A stretch of 64,000 nt of DNA from Micromonospora aurantiaca ATCC 27029 (GCF_000145235.1 NC_014391.1:1736001-1800000), one strand, 5' to 3'. Shown: positions 23,197 to 31,006, numbered from the stretch's first letter. Program-made: numbers and translations. The notes: generated from the sequence alone by a model not told the origin.

Positions 23197-23865
23197 CTAG
23201 CGGCGGGCGCCGGGCGGGTTCGGGTCCAGCTCCCAGACGGTGGTGTGCTTCACCCGTACGCTCTCCAGCGCCTCCGACACCGGCACGTCGTACGCGGCCA
23301 GCTCGTGGAAGCGCTCGCGGGGCAGGAACGCCCGGCCCGGATCGCCCACCAGCACCCGGGCGCCGGAACGGGCGGCCCGGAGCAGGAAGCGCAGCATCCG
23401 GCGGGCCATCGCCTCGCTGTAGAAGACGTCCCCGGCCAGCACCACCTCGGCGTCGCCCGCGTCGGAGTCGAGGATGTCGCCGAGTTCGGCGTCGACGCGT
23501 ACCCCGTTGGCCTCGGCGTTGAGCGCGACGGCGGCCACGGCCCGCTCGTCCACCTCGACCGCCCGGACGGCGGCGGCGCCGGCGCGGGCGGCGGCGACGG
23601 CGACCAGGCCGGAGCCGGAGGCCAGGTCGAGCACCCGGCGGCCGGCGACCACGTCGGGGTGGTCGGTGACGTAACGGGCCAGGCCCTGCCCGCCGGCCCA
23701 GGCGAACGCCCAGAACGGCGGCGGCTGGGAGCTGCGGAACTCGCCCTCGGTCAGCTCCCACAGGCCGATCGGCTCGTCGGCCTGGTGCAGCAGCACCTCG
23801 GGTACGAACGCCACGGGGGCGAGGCGGGCGTGCAGCCGGACGAACGCGGCGGACAGCTCGGACAT
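23197..23865 (-). CDS. Class I SAM-dependent methyltransferase (nicotinamide/protein-lysine MTase-like)
   Basis: 222 aa from the ATG at 23863-23865 (MSELSAAFVRLH). It contains the SAM motif VLDLASGSGLVAVAAARAGA, an acidic VEVDE loop and LAGDVFYSEAMA. The WAFAWAGGQGLARY stretch is typical of the family that includes electron-transfer-flavoprotein lysine methyltransferases and nicotinamide N-methyltransferase homologues. The substrate is not determined. It is the first gene of a transcript with the P450. Confidence 0.8.
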   Translation of the reverse strand: MSELSAAFVRLHARLAPVAFVPEVLLHQADEPIGLWELTEGEFRSSQPPPFWAFAWAGGQGLARYVTDHPDVVAGRRVLDLASGSGLVAVAAARAGAAAVRAVEVDERAVAAVALNAEANGVRVDAELGDILDSDAGDAEVVLAGDVFYSEAMARRMLRFLLRAARSGARVLVGDPGRAFLPRERFHELAAYDVPVSEALESVRVKHTTVWELDPNPPGARR

Positions 23866-24054
23866 CGGAGAATTGTGTCCCACCCGGGTTCCGGAACCGA
23901 TCCCGGGCGTGTCGCGGCGAGGTCGTGACCGGTTCACCACGCTCGGTGAAATGACCCCCGTGTTGTGGCGTTGGATGCGAACACGCCCGTCTACCGGCGT
24001 GCCCGGCGCGCTCCTAGCGTTGCCTGTGGACACGACCGAGGGTGAGGAGGCGTG

Positions 24055-24888
24055 GTGAGCGGCTGGCGGCACGCGCTGCGGATCGGACTGGTACTGACCT
24101 TCGTGGCCGGGACCGGGTACGGCGGAGCCCTGCCGGCGCGGGCGGCGGCGGCCTTCTCCACGGAGTTGAGCGGCCTGCCGGACGAGTTCACCGCCGGGAA
24201 CCGGGTGGAGACGTTGTCCGCCGTGGTGTCCCGCTCCGACGGGGGCGGCTGTGTCAAGGTGCGCTGGTCGATGCTGGTGCGGGTGCAGGGCCTGCGGCTG
24301 GACCAGCTCAAGGTGGACCGGGTGGAGGACAGCGGATCGTTCCCGCTGGAGATCCGCACCGAGGGAGACACCGCCCGGCTCACCGACCGGCAGCTGGACC
24401 CGGGTGTGCTCTGTCCCGGCCGTACCGTGACCGCCCGCTACCGGGTGGCGTTCGCCGAGGACGTCGGGCGTGGCCGGGTGAGTTTCGCCGCCGAGGCGTA
24501 CGACCCGCAGTTGCGGCTGCTGGCCCGGCGGACCGCCTCCCGTGAGGTGGTGGGGGAGGAGGCGGCCGAGCCGACGCCCTCGCCGACCAGCGCGGAGCCC
24601 ACACCGAGCGACGAGCCGTCCTCCGAGGCGCCCGACGAGGAGCCGACTGACGAGCCGACCGACGCCGCGGTGGTGGAACCGCCGGCGCCCGGTGGCGTGG
24701 CCGGGCGGCCGGTGGCGGACAGCGGCGGATTCGGCCTGGTGCAGGCCGCGTTCCTGCTCGGCGGGTTGCTGCTGTTCCTCGGCGCCGGGCTGCTGCTGCG
24801 GATGCGCCGCCTGCTGCGCCCGTCCGCGCAGGCCGAACCGGAGACGCTCCCGCCCCCCTTCGAACGCCCCCGCCCTCGCTGGCACTGA
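24055..24888 (+). CDS. Secreted membrane-anchored protein, function unknown
   Basis: 277 aa; GTG at 24055 chosen over 24052 for better spacing from GGAGG (24046-24050). Signal peptide about 1-31 (ALRIGLVLTFVAGTGYGGALPARA), an extracytoplasmic domain (about 32-160) with two cysteines that may pair, then a proline/threonine/glutamate-rich linker (about 165-210) and a C-terminal membrane helix (about 228-248) with a basic tail. The layout is that of a surface domain on a stalk. There is no LPXTG sorting signal. I do not recognise the domain. Confidence 0.7.
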   Translation: MSGWRHALRIGLVLTFVAGTGYGGALPARAAAAFSTELSGLPDEFTAGNRVETLSAVVSRSDGGGCVKVRWSMLVRVQGLRLDQLKVDRVEDSGSFPLEIRTEGDTARLTDRQLDPGVLCPGRTVTARYRVAFAEDVGRGRVSFAAEAYDPQLRLLARRTASREVVGEEAAEPTPSPTSAEPTPSDEPSSEAPDEEPTDEPTDAAVVEPPAPGGVAGRPVADSGGFGLVQAAFLLGGLLLFLGAGLLLRMRRLLRPSAQAEPETLPPPFERPRPRWH

Positions 24889-24910
24889 CCCGCCGGCGGG
24901 TGGGGTCAGT
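24884..24910. terminator. Bidirectional hairpin overlapping both stop codons
   Basis: ACTGACCC (24884-24891) and GGGTCAGT (24903-24910) form a stem spanning the stops of the secreted protein gene and the converging TetR gene. Confidence 0.5.
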
Positions 24911-25526
24911 CGAGCTGGCTGGGTTCCAGGCCCAGCTCCCGGGCGGCCACCAGGCGGATCCACTCGGCGATCTGCCGGCGGGTGATCACCCGCTCGTGCA
25001 CCGCGAGCTGGACCGCCAGCCCGTCCATCACCGCACTGATCCGCCAGGCCGCGCCGGCCGGGTCGGGGCAGTCGAACGTGCCTTCGGCGACCCCGTCGCT
25101 GATCACCGCGGCCAGGTCCTGCCGCCACCGCAGGTCGAGGCGGCGGGAGAGCTTCTCCAGCTCCGGCGTACGCAGCGACTCCGCCCAGCCGTCGATCCAC
25201 ATGGACCAGGAGGTGGCCCGGCCGGTCGGCGCGTAGAGGCGTAGCATCCGGCGCAGCTTCGCCAGCGGCGGGGCGGAGGAGCGCAGCACCGCGTCGAGGC
25301 GGGCCAGGTCCTGCTCGACCGCGTACGCGAAGGCCTGCGCGAGCAGCCGGTCCTTGGTCGCGAAGTGGTAGAAGACGAGCGCCTGGCTGACCCCGGCGGC
25401 CTCGGCCACGTCCGCGGTGCGGGTGTTGGCGAGCCCTCGTTCCGCGATCACCTCGCAGGCCGTACGCAGCAGCGCGTCCAGGCGGATCTCGGCGGCTCGT
25501 CTCGTCACGGCGTTACGGTAACCCAT
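24906..25526 (-). CDS. TetR family regulator
   Basis: 206 aa from the ATG at 25524-25526 (MGYRNAVTRRAAEIR); a start 12 bp further upstream is possible. N-terminal TetR HTH: ILDALLRTACEVIAERG-like helix 1, TADVAEAAGVSQALVFYHFATKDRL. The C-terminal ligand domain (about 80-206) resembles TetR_C_6-type regulators such as BetI. A palindrome GTTACGGTAAC and a wider inverted repeat surround the start codon, suggesting self-repression. The regulated genes are not evident, as both neighbours are unrelated. Confidence 0.85.
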   Translation of the reverse strand: MGYRNAVTRRAAEIRLDALLRTACEVIAERGLANTRTADVAEAAGVSQALVFYHFATKDRLLAQAFAYAVEQDLARLDAVLRSSAPPLAKLRRMLRLYAPTGRATSWSMWIDGWAESLRTPELEKLSRRLDLRWRQDLAAVISDGVAEGTFDCPDPAGAAWRISAVMDGLAVQLAVHERVITRRQIAEWIRLVAARELGLEPSQLD

Positions 25527-25550
25527 CCGTCTGACCACAGGGAGTTACCG
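25512..25550. promoter_or_regulatory. Inverted repeats at TetR gene start
   Basis: GTTAC-G-GTAAC (25512-25522) is palindromic, and CGGTAAC (25516-25522) pairs with GTTACCG (25544-25550) across 21 bp. Candidate autoregulatory operator of the TetR gene. Confidence 0.4.
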
Positions 25551-25720
25551 AAGCGGCCGGTCGGCGGCGGGACAGTCGGATGCCGGACACTCGACTCGCC
25601 GAGCAAATTCCGCAGGTCGCGGCCCTGCCCACGGGCCTTCGACGGCAGCCACCCAGGCTCCTAGGAAGCCCGCGCCATGAGGCGCCGGCAACATCCGGAC
25701 GCGCCGGAAGGGCCCCCGAG

Positions 25721-25750
25721 TTGGCAACCGTTCCCGGGCTCGGCTAAAGT
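25721..25750 (+). promoter_or_regulatory. Promoter of tRNA Gly-Cys-Val operon
   Basis: TTGGCA (25721-25726), 18-bp spacer, TAAAGT (25745-25750), 33 bp before the first tRNA. The preceding 190 bp back to the TetR gene hold nothing else I can name. Confidence 0.55.
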
Positions 25751-25782
25751 TCTCATCCGTCACCGGATAACACCGGGGGCGT

Positions 25783-25855
25783 GCGGACGTAGCGCAGCTG
25801 GTAGCGCATCACCTTGCCAAGGTGAGGGTCGCGGGTTCGAATCCCGTCGTCCGCT
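25783..25855 (+). tRNA. tRNA-Gly(GCC)
   Basis: 73 nt with full cloverleaf: acceptor GCGGACG/CGTCCGC, anticodon loop CTTGCCAAG (GCC), T arm GGGTTCGAATCCC, discriminator T. No CCA is encoded. An identical copy lies at 27505. Confidence 0.95.
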
Positions 25856-25889
25856 CGGAGATGCCGCCACGCAGTTCGGGGGCAACCTC

Positions 25890-25960
25890 GGTGGAGTGGC
25901 CGAGAGGCGAGGCAACGGCCTGCAAAGCCGTGTACACGGGTTCAAATCCCGTCTCCACCT
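25890..25960 (+). tRNA. tRNA-Cys(GCA)
   Basis: 71 nt: acceptor GGTGGAG/CTCCACC, anticodon loop CTGCAAA (GCA), T arm GGGTTCAAATCCC, discriminator T. No CCA is encoded. Confidence 0.95.
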
Positions 25961-25972
25961 CGCAGTAGACGA

Positions 25973-26047
25973 GGGCGATTGGCGCAGTGGGAGCGCGCTT
26001 CCTTGACACGGAAGAGGTCACTGGTTCAAACCCAGTATCGCCCACCA
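25973..26047 (+). tRNA. tRNA-Val(GAC)
   Basis: 72-nt body (25973-26044): acceptor GGGCGAT/ATCGCCC, anticodon loop TTGACAC (GAC), T arm TGGTTCAAACCCA. The 3' CCA is encoded (26045-26047). Confidence 0.95.
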
Positions 26048-26051
26048 GCGG

Positions 26052-26083
26052 AAAGGCCGTGCCGATCACTCGGCACGGCCTTT
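26052..26083 (+). terminator. Terminator of first tRNA operon
   Basis: Perfect 13-bp stem (26052-26064 and 26071-26083) with a 6-nt loop, followed by TCT, just after tRNA-Val. Confidence 0.8.
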
Positions 26084-26159
26084 CTCGTCGTCATCGATCA
26101 GTCCAGTGCCGCGCCGCTGGCCATTGCCGCGGCCGGATCGCCCCACCCAGACTGGCCCG

Positions 26160-26978
26160 GTGGACGATCAGCAGACCCGAGCCCGGCAGTTCCGTGCCCT
26201 GCACCTGCCCGGTGAACCACTGATCCTGGTCAACGCCTGGGACGCGCTGAGCGCCCGGATCGTCGCCGCAGCCGGCGCCCGCGCGGTCGCGACCACGAGC
26301 GCCGGGGTCGCGTGGAGCCGCGGCGCCCCGGACGGCGACGCGCTCGCCCGGGACACCGCCGTCGACGTGATCCGCCGGGTGGCAGACGCGGTCCGCGTGC
26401 CGGTCACCGCCGACATCGAATCCGGGTACGGCGACAGCCCCGCCGAGGTCGCCGAGACGGTCACCGCGGTGCTCGCCGCCGGGGCCGTCGGTGTCAACGT
26501 GGAGGACTCCCGGCACGACGGCGGAGGCCCGCTGCGCCCGGTCGACGAGCAGGTCGCCCGGCTCGCCGCGATCCGGGCCGCCGCCGACCGCGCCGGCATC
26601 CCGCTGTACGTCAACGCGCGGGTGGACACCTGTCTGCGCCGGGCCGGTGGCGTACCCGAGACTGTCGCGCGCGCCGAGGCGTACCTGGCGGCCGGCGCGG
26701 ACGGGATCTTCGTACCCGGAACCGTGGAACCGGAGACGGTGGCCGCGCTGGCGGCGGCGATCCCGGCGCCGCTGAACGTGCTGGCCGGGCCGGGCGCGCC
26801 GCCGGTCGCCGAACTGGCGCGGCTCGGCGTGGCCCGGGTGAGCATCGGACCGGCGGTGGCCGAGGCCGCGTACGCGGTGGCCCAGCGGGCGGCGGCGGAG
26901 GTGCTCGGCGCCGGGACGTACGACGCGCTCGCCGGCGGGCTCGACTTCGACGCGTTGAACGAGCTGATGCGGAGCTGA
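26160..26978 (+). CDS. Isocitrate lyase/PEP mutase family protein
   Basis: 272 aa from the GTG at 26160 (VDDQQTRARQFRAL); an upstream ATG at 26106 is less likely. The TIM-barrel PEP mutase/isocitrate lyase superfamily is shown by NAWDALSARIVAAAGARAVATTSAG, the metal-binding VTADIESGYGD and VGVNVEDS. The KKCGH loop of true isocitrate lyase is absent. Members include carboxyvinyl-phosphonate mutases, oxaloacetate decarboxylases and methylisocitrate lyases; the exact reaction cannot be chosen. It sits alone between the two tRNA sets. Confidence 0.82.
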   Translation: MDDQQTRARQFRALHLPGEPLILVNAWDALSARIVAAAGARAVATTSAGVAWSRGAPDGDALARDTAVDVIRRVADAVRVPVTADIESGYGDSPAEVAETVTAVLAAGAVGVNVEDSRHDGGGPLRPVDEQVARLAAIRAAADRAGIPLYVNARVDTCLRRAGGVPETVARAEAYLAAGADGIFVPGTVEPETVAALAAAIPAPLNVLAGPGAPPVAELARLGVARVSIGPAVAEAAYAVAQRAAAEVLGAGTYDALAGGLDFDALNELMRS

Positions 26979-27030
26979 CCCGGACGGCACTCCGCGCGCC
27001 GCCACCGACCGCGGGCGGCCCTGGCAGAGC

Positions 27031-27062
27031 GGGCCGGCCGGATCGAGTGATCCGGCCGGCCC
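27031..27062. terminator. Bidirectional terminator
   Basis: Perfect 14-bp stem (27031-27044 and 27049-27062) with a 4-nt loop between the convergent PEP mutase-family gene and the small membrane protein gene. Confidence 0.8.
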
Positions 27063-27100
27063 GATCCGGGACCGATCAGCTCCGTCGGCCCCGGTCACTG

Positions 27101-27346
27101 TCACATCGGCGGGGCGACGTCCCGGCGCTCCTCGACCCGGCGGTACTCCACCGGCTGCTCGGCGGTGGTCGTGACCACCTGGCGACGGCGGCCCCAGACC
27201 AGCGTGGTCATGATGAGGCCGAGGACGCCGGCCGCCATCAGGATCCAGCCGACGACGTCGAGGTCGACCCCGCCGACGCTGGCGTTGAGCGCGAACGTGA
27301 GGATCGCGCCGACCGCGATCAGGAAAATGCTCGTACCGATACCCAC
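27101..27346 (-). CDS. Small DUF6458-like membrane protein
   Basis: 81 aa from the GTG at 27344-27346, preceded by GAAGGAGG. The frame stays open upstream through the second tRNA set, which is not coding. Two membrane helices (about 4-20 and 31-49) are joined by GGVDLDVVG and followed by a charged cytoplasmic tail (RRRQVVTTTAEQPVEYRR). This pattern is typical of the DUF6458 family common in actinobacteria. Function unknown. Confidence 0.75.
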   Translation of the reverse strand: MGIGTSIFLIAVGAILTFALNASVGGVDLDVVGWILMAAGVLGLIMTTLVWGRRRQVVTTTAEQPVEYRRVEERRDVAPPM

Positions 27347-27456
27347 GACAGCCTCCTTCGGGGGGATGGTTGTGCTGTCACCGGCCTCAGTACCCCGGCG
27401 GCGAGCAGCGCAACCACACGGCCACCGGGCGCGGTGGGGGTCTCCGCACGGCGATC

Positions 27457-27473
27457 TTGGCATCGGGTAGAGT
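27457..27473 (+). promoter_or_regulatory. Shortened promoter-like sequence before second tRNA set
   Basis: TTGGCA (27457-27462) and TAGAGT (27468-27473) are separated by only 5 bp. The same elements in front of the first tRNA set are 18 bp apart, and the following bases are also similar. It looks like a promoter copy with a 13-bp spacer deletion. Confidence 0.4.
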
Positions 27474-27504
27474 TCACCCCGTCGCCGGCGCGAACCGGCG
27501 GCAC

Positions 27505-27577
27505 GCGGACGTAGCGCAGCTGGTAGCGCATCACCTTGCCAAGGTGAGGGTCGCGGGTTCGAATCCCGTCGTCCGCT
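27505..27577 (+). tRNA. tRNA-Gly(GCC), second copy
   Basis: 73 nt, identical to the copy at 25783-25855, anticodon GCC, no encoded CCA. Confidence 0.95.
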
Positions 27578-27588
27578 CGCGATTGCCC

Positions 27589-27660
27589 GGGCGATTGGCG
27601 CAGTGGGAGCGCGCTTCCTTGACACGGAAGAGGTCACTGGTTCAAACCCAGTATCGCCCA
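27589..27660 (+). tRNA. tRNA-Val(GAC), second copy
   Basis: 72 nt, identical in body to 25973-26044, but the three bases after the discriminator are CCG, so the terminal CCA is not fully encoded. There is no tRNA-Cys between this pair. Confidence 0.95.
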
Positions 27661-27680
27661 CCGAGAGTCACCCTCCCCGC

Positions 27681-27752
27681 CCGCCGGTGCCGCCGGTGCC
27701 GCCGGTGCCGCCGGTGCCGCCGGTGCCGCCGGTGCCGCCGGTGCCGCCGGTC
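27681..27752. repeat. Tandem 9-bp repeat CCGCCGGTG, eight units
   Basis: Seven perfect units and one with a final base change follow the second tRNA-Val by 20 bp. The overlapping open frame (PPV repeats) runs through a tRNA and is not a gene. Probably a variable-number repeat in the spacer before the LamG gene. Confidence 0.9.
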
Positions 27753-27881
27753 GATCGGCGGACGTATCCCCTCGGACGGTTCGTACCGGCCACATCGGTC
27801 ACCCGGCTCCACCGTGCGGGTTATTCAGCCGTTGCCACCACGCGTGTCACTGTGATGCCCGATACGCAGGGAGGCGGTCAC

Positions 27882-29528
27882 ATGCACATGATCGAGCGGG
27901 GACGGTGGCGGCGGACGGCCGCCCGGTTAGGGGTGGCGACTGTCGTCGCGGCTGCCGGGGTGACGGTCTCGGCCGCGCCCGCGCAGGCCACCGCGACACG
28001 GACGGTGGCGTTCTTCAGCATGGACGAGCCGACATCGTCGACGGTGCTGACCGACTACAGCGGCAACGGCCGCCACGGCACGATCGGCGGCGAGGTGGTC
28101 ACCGGCGCGCTCTACGCCGGGGCGACCGGCCACCGCTTCGCCACCCACCTGCCCACCGACAAGGAGTACGTCCCGGGCCACGTCGACCTGGTGCCGCACA
28201 GCACCGACTTCAACCCGGACGCCGGGGACTTCTCGGTGACCATCCGCTACCGGACCACGTACTCCTTCGGGAACATCCTCCAGAAGGGACAGGGCAACAC
28301 GGCCGGCGGCTACTGGAAGTTCGAGGCCCCGAACGGTAAGCCGAAGTGCCTGTTCCGGGGCGCGGACGGCGCCTCCCGGACCGGCTACACGGACGTGCCG
28401 ATCTCCGACGGCCAGTGGCACACGGTCACCTGCAACCGCACCTCCGCGTACGTGGAGATGTACGTCGACGGCGTGCGGACCAGCCGCCTCAACGGGCCGA
28501 CCGGCACCATCGCCAACACCTGGCCGCTGTCCGTGGGTGGCAAGAGCCAGTGCGACGGTACGAAGGTCACCTGCGACTACTTCGCCGGCGACATCGACTA
28601 CGTGAAGATCCTGAAGGGATCGGGCGGCCCGGCCAACCAGGCGCCGGTGGCAGCGCTGACACCCACCTGCTCCGGGCTGGTGTGCACGTTCTCCGGCGCG
28701 GCCTCCACCGACGCCGACGGCGCGATCCAGGACCACAGCTGGGCCTTCGGTGACGGTGACACCACGGGCACCGCCTCCGTACCGACCACGTCGCACACGT
28801 ACGCGGCTGCCGGCACCTACCCGGTCACGCTCACCGTCACCGACGACCGGGGCGCCACCGGCACCGCGACAGTCGACGTGACGGTGGCGCCCGTACCGGA
28901 GCGGATCTCGTTCGTCGGCCAGGCCACCGCGAACGCCAACTGGACCAGCCACACGGTCACCGTCCCGGCCGGTGTGCAGGCCGGTGACACGCTGCTGCTC
29001 GTGCTCAGCCAGAACACGCACACCGGCACCGGTGAGCCGACCGGGGTGACCGGCTGGGCCAGGCTCGACCGCCTCGACGGTGGCTTCGCCACCACCACCG
29101 CCTGGTGGAAGACCGCGAGCGCGGGTGACGCCGGCACTGCGGTCCGGGTGACACTGGACAGCCAGGCGAAGGGCAACCTGGTGCTGGCCGCGTACCGGGG
29201 GGTGGCACCGGGAGGGCCGGTCTTCGCCAGGGCCACCGACCCGGCGAGCACCGCCACCCGGATCACCCCCTACGCGCCGGTGACCGCCGCGCAGAGCTGG
29301 GCCGTGTCGTACTGGCTGCACGGCGACAGCACCTCCACCGCGCTCACCCCGCCGTCCGGCGTGGCGGTGCGCAGCAACACCTCGCAGACCGGCGGCGGCC
29401 GGGTGACCGGCCTGCTCGCCGACTCGGCGAGCAGCGTGCCGACCGGCAGCTACGGCGGACTCACCGCCACGGGCGCCGCGGCCAGCACGACCACCACCAC
29501 GTGGACGTTCGTCCTGCCCCCGGCCTGA
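27882..29528 (+). CDS. Secreted LamG/PKD-domain protein
   Basis: 548 aa from the ATG at 27882, after AGGGAGG (27868-27874). Signal peptide about 1-37 (RWRRTAARLGVATVVAAAG, cleavage near AQATA). A LamG/concanavalin-like domain (about 40-245) begins VAFFSMDEPTSSTVLTDYSGNGRHG. A PKD domain (about 258-340) contains WAFGDGDT and the YPVTLTVTDDRG strand. A C-terminal beta-rich domain (about 345-548) lacks a known catalytic motif. Probably a carbohydrate- or surface-binding exoprotein; no enzyme domain is visible. A terminator follows. Confidence 0.82.
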   Translation: MHMIERGRWRRTAARLGVATVVAAAGVTVSAAPAQATATRTVAFFSMDEPTSSTVLTDYSGNGRHGTIGGEVVTGALYAGATGHRFATHLPTDKEYVPGHVDLVPHSTDFNPDAGDFSVTIRYRTTYSFGNILQKGQGNTAGGYWKFEAPNGKPKCLFRGADGASRTGYTDVPISDGQWHTVTCNRTSAYVEMYVDGVRTSRLNGPTGTIANTWPLSVGGKSQCDGTKVTCDYFAGDIDYVKILKGSGGPANQAPVAALTPTCSGLVCTFSGAASTDADGAIQDHSWAFGDGDTTGTASVPTTSHTYAAAGTYPVTLTVTDDRGATGTATVDVTVAPVPERISFVGQATANANWTSHTVTVPAGVQAGDTLLLVLSQNTHTGTGEPTGVTGWARLDRLDGGFATTTAWWKTASAGDAGTAVRVTLDSQAKGNLVLAAYRGVAPGGPVFARATDPASTATRITPYAPVTAAQSWAVSYWLHGDSTSTALTPPSGVAVRSNTSQTGGGRVTGLLADSASSVPTGSYGGLTATGAAASTTTTTWTFVLPPA

Positions 29529-29546
29529 CCCATCGGGTACGCGGAA

Positions 29547-29579
29547 AGGCCGGCACCCCTCGTTTCGGGGTGCCGGCCT
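29547..29579. terminator. Bidirectional terminator
   Basis: 13-bp stem (29547-29559 and 29567-29579), loop of 7, between the convergent LamG gene and the lysozyme-like gene. Confidence 0.8.
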
Positions 29580-29595
29580 CTCGCTGTTTGTTCTC

Positions 29596-30168
29596 TTACT
29601 TGTTCCAGTGCTCGGCGACCAGGTCAGCGGCCTGCTGTTCCCACTGGGCGTAGTGGTCCGGGTAGGCGGAGACCTGGACGGTCTGGGCGGCCTTGGTCAG
29701 CGGCATGTCCTGCCAGCCGTCGACCTGCTTCAGACCCTTCAGGAACGCGGTGGTGGAGTATTCGGGGTCGGTGATCTGCTCCACCGTGCCCCAACCACTG
29801 GACGGGCGCTGCTGGAACAGGCCCTGCGAGTCGTGGTCGTTACGGTCACCGAGGTGGCCGAGGTTCTCCAGCTTCGACTCCTGCAACGCCGTGGCGATCG
29901 ACACGACCGCGGCACGCTCGTCCATGCCGGCCTTCTTCGTCGCCGCAATGATCGCCTTCACATTGGCAGTCTGCTCGTCGTTGAGGTCGATACGCGACTG
30001 CTCGCCCTGCACACCGTGCGGGATCAGCTTGTCACCCTGCACCGCCACCGCAACCGGCTTGGTGTGGGTCGTGTCCGCCGCGTGCGCAGCCACCGGACCG
30101 GCGAACACGCCACCGGTGAAAGCCAGACCAGCAACACCCAGAATGCTCTTACGCAGAATCGTGTTCAT
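29596..30168 (-). CDS. Secreted lysozyme-like (transglycosylase-fold) protein
   Basis: 190 aa from the ATG at 30166-30168 (MNTILRKSILGVAGLAF); a longer open frame upstream is unlikely. Signal peptide about 1-31 (cleavage near AHAAD). The mature domain has the pattern AAVVSIATALQESKLENLGHLGDRNDHDSQGLFQQRPSSGW, cited here in parts: catalytic-type E97 in ALQESKL and the SQGLFQQRP motif seen in soluble transglycosylase-like actinobacterial proteins. It probably acts on peptidoglycan during growth or germination. The leader region carries three related repeats. Confidence 0.78.
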   Translation of the reverse strand: MNTILRKSILGVAGLAFTGGVFAGPVAAHAADTTHTKPVAVAVQGDKLIPHGVQGEQSRIDLNDEQTANVKAIIAATKKAGMDERAAVVSIATALQESKLENLGHLGDRNDHDSQGLFQQRPSSGWGTVEQITDPEYSTTAFLKGLKQVDGWQDMPLTKAAQTVQVSAYPDHYAQWEQQAADLVAEHWNK

Positions 30169-30300
30169 GGGGGGCTCCATTCGGGGGATCGACGCCCACA
30201 CCGACAGGGGGGCCGGCGCGGGTGCGAGCACCGTCAGGCGCTCAAAAAAGTCTTCGGGGGATCCGGCTGCTCGCGAGGGCAGGGGGCCTCGTCGCGGCGC

Positions 30301-30489
30301 CGGAACACTGTTCAACGACCCGCCACCCGCCATCATTCCCGGGGGCGCGCCACACGCCTCCGGAGAGCAGGCGCGGGGGTTCACGTCGTCGGAACCGTGT
30401 TCAACGACCAGCCGGCCAGGATGATTCCCCGCGGCTCAGGTCGCCGGAACCGTACTCAACGACCAGCGGCCCCGGGGTGATTCCCAAGG
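30301..30489 (-). repeat. Three related 45-bp repeats upstream of lysozyme-like gene
   Basis: Copies at 30301-30345, 30390-30434 and 30445-30489 share CGGAAC..TGTTCAACGACC and a later TGATTCCC block. They lie 130-320 bp before the lysozyme-like start, possibly in its 5' leader. Confidence 0.7.
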
Positions 30490-30868
30490 CCTTGCAGATG
30501 CCACCCGCTCGCGGGGCGAGCCTTGCTCGGTCGTTCACCCGGTTACAACGCCACCCACCCGCCCGCGATTCCACCCCCAGAGTGCCACCCACCACCCCCG
30601 AACCGGACACCCCCGCCCACACTGTCACAACACTCCCGCGCCCCGCACCTCGCCGCACCCCCCCGGATCCTCCCACCAGCACACCCAGCCCGCCGTACCG
30701 CCCCCTGCACCCGCCGCACCACCTGCACCGGCCACAACCGCAGGCCCTCCGCCCCGTCGACCATGAAGTTAGCGGCGACAAACCGGACACGGAATGCCGT
30801 CAACCTCATGATCGACGCACCCGGGCCGGGCTGGCCGGGGGTGGGAGCGAAGCGTCGGTGATCACCCG

Positions 30869-30941
30869 CGCGATCTTGCAGTTCGAGCCCTTCAGTTGCC
30901 CTATTCGCGAGGTTTGCGGGGTACGAAAGTGCAAGATCGCG
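30869..30941. repeat. Long-armed inverted repeat (GATCTTGCA family)
   Basis: 12-bp perfect arms CGCGATCTTGCA (30869-30880) and TGCAAGATCGCG (30930-30941) around a 49-nt interior containing CGCGAGGT. Confidence 0.75.
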
Positions 30942-31006
30942 GGCTGCTCGGGAGGGGATCGTGCCCCGCGCTGTCCGGAGTCTTTCGCGCCCGCGCCCAT
31001 CACCGT

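Noticed and set aside
22024..23865. Secondary-metabolite cluster around the P450
   Set aside because: No polyketide, peptide, terpene or RiPP synthesis gene lies nearby; one P450 and one methyltransferase are not enough.
25783..27660. Integrated element bounded by duplicated tRNA genes
   Set aside because: The interval holds only a PEP mutase-family gene and a small membrane protein, with no integrase, excisionase or att-like direct repeat beyond the tRNA genes themselves.
27603..27881. PPV-repeat N-terminal extension of the LamG protein
   Set aside because: The frame runs through tRNA-Val and the 9-bp repeat. The ATG at 27882 has a good ribosome binding site and signal peptide.
30169..30560. 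c-di-AMP (ydaO-type) riboswitch before the lysozyme-like gene
   Set aside because: Such leaders are common before actinobacterial wall hydrolases, but the conserved GGGTGAATC and AGCTAACCC-type blocks are absent.
30543..30809. 88-aa minus-strand open frame in the gene-free gap
   Set aside because: It lies in the strand-skewed patch, has glycine/arginine-rich low complexity, no ribosome binding site and no recognisable domain.
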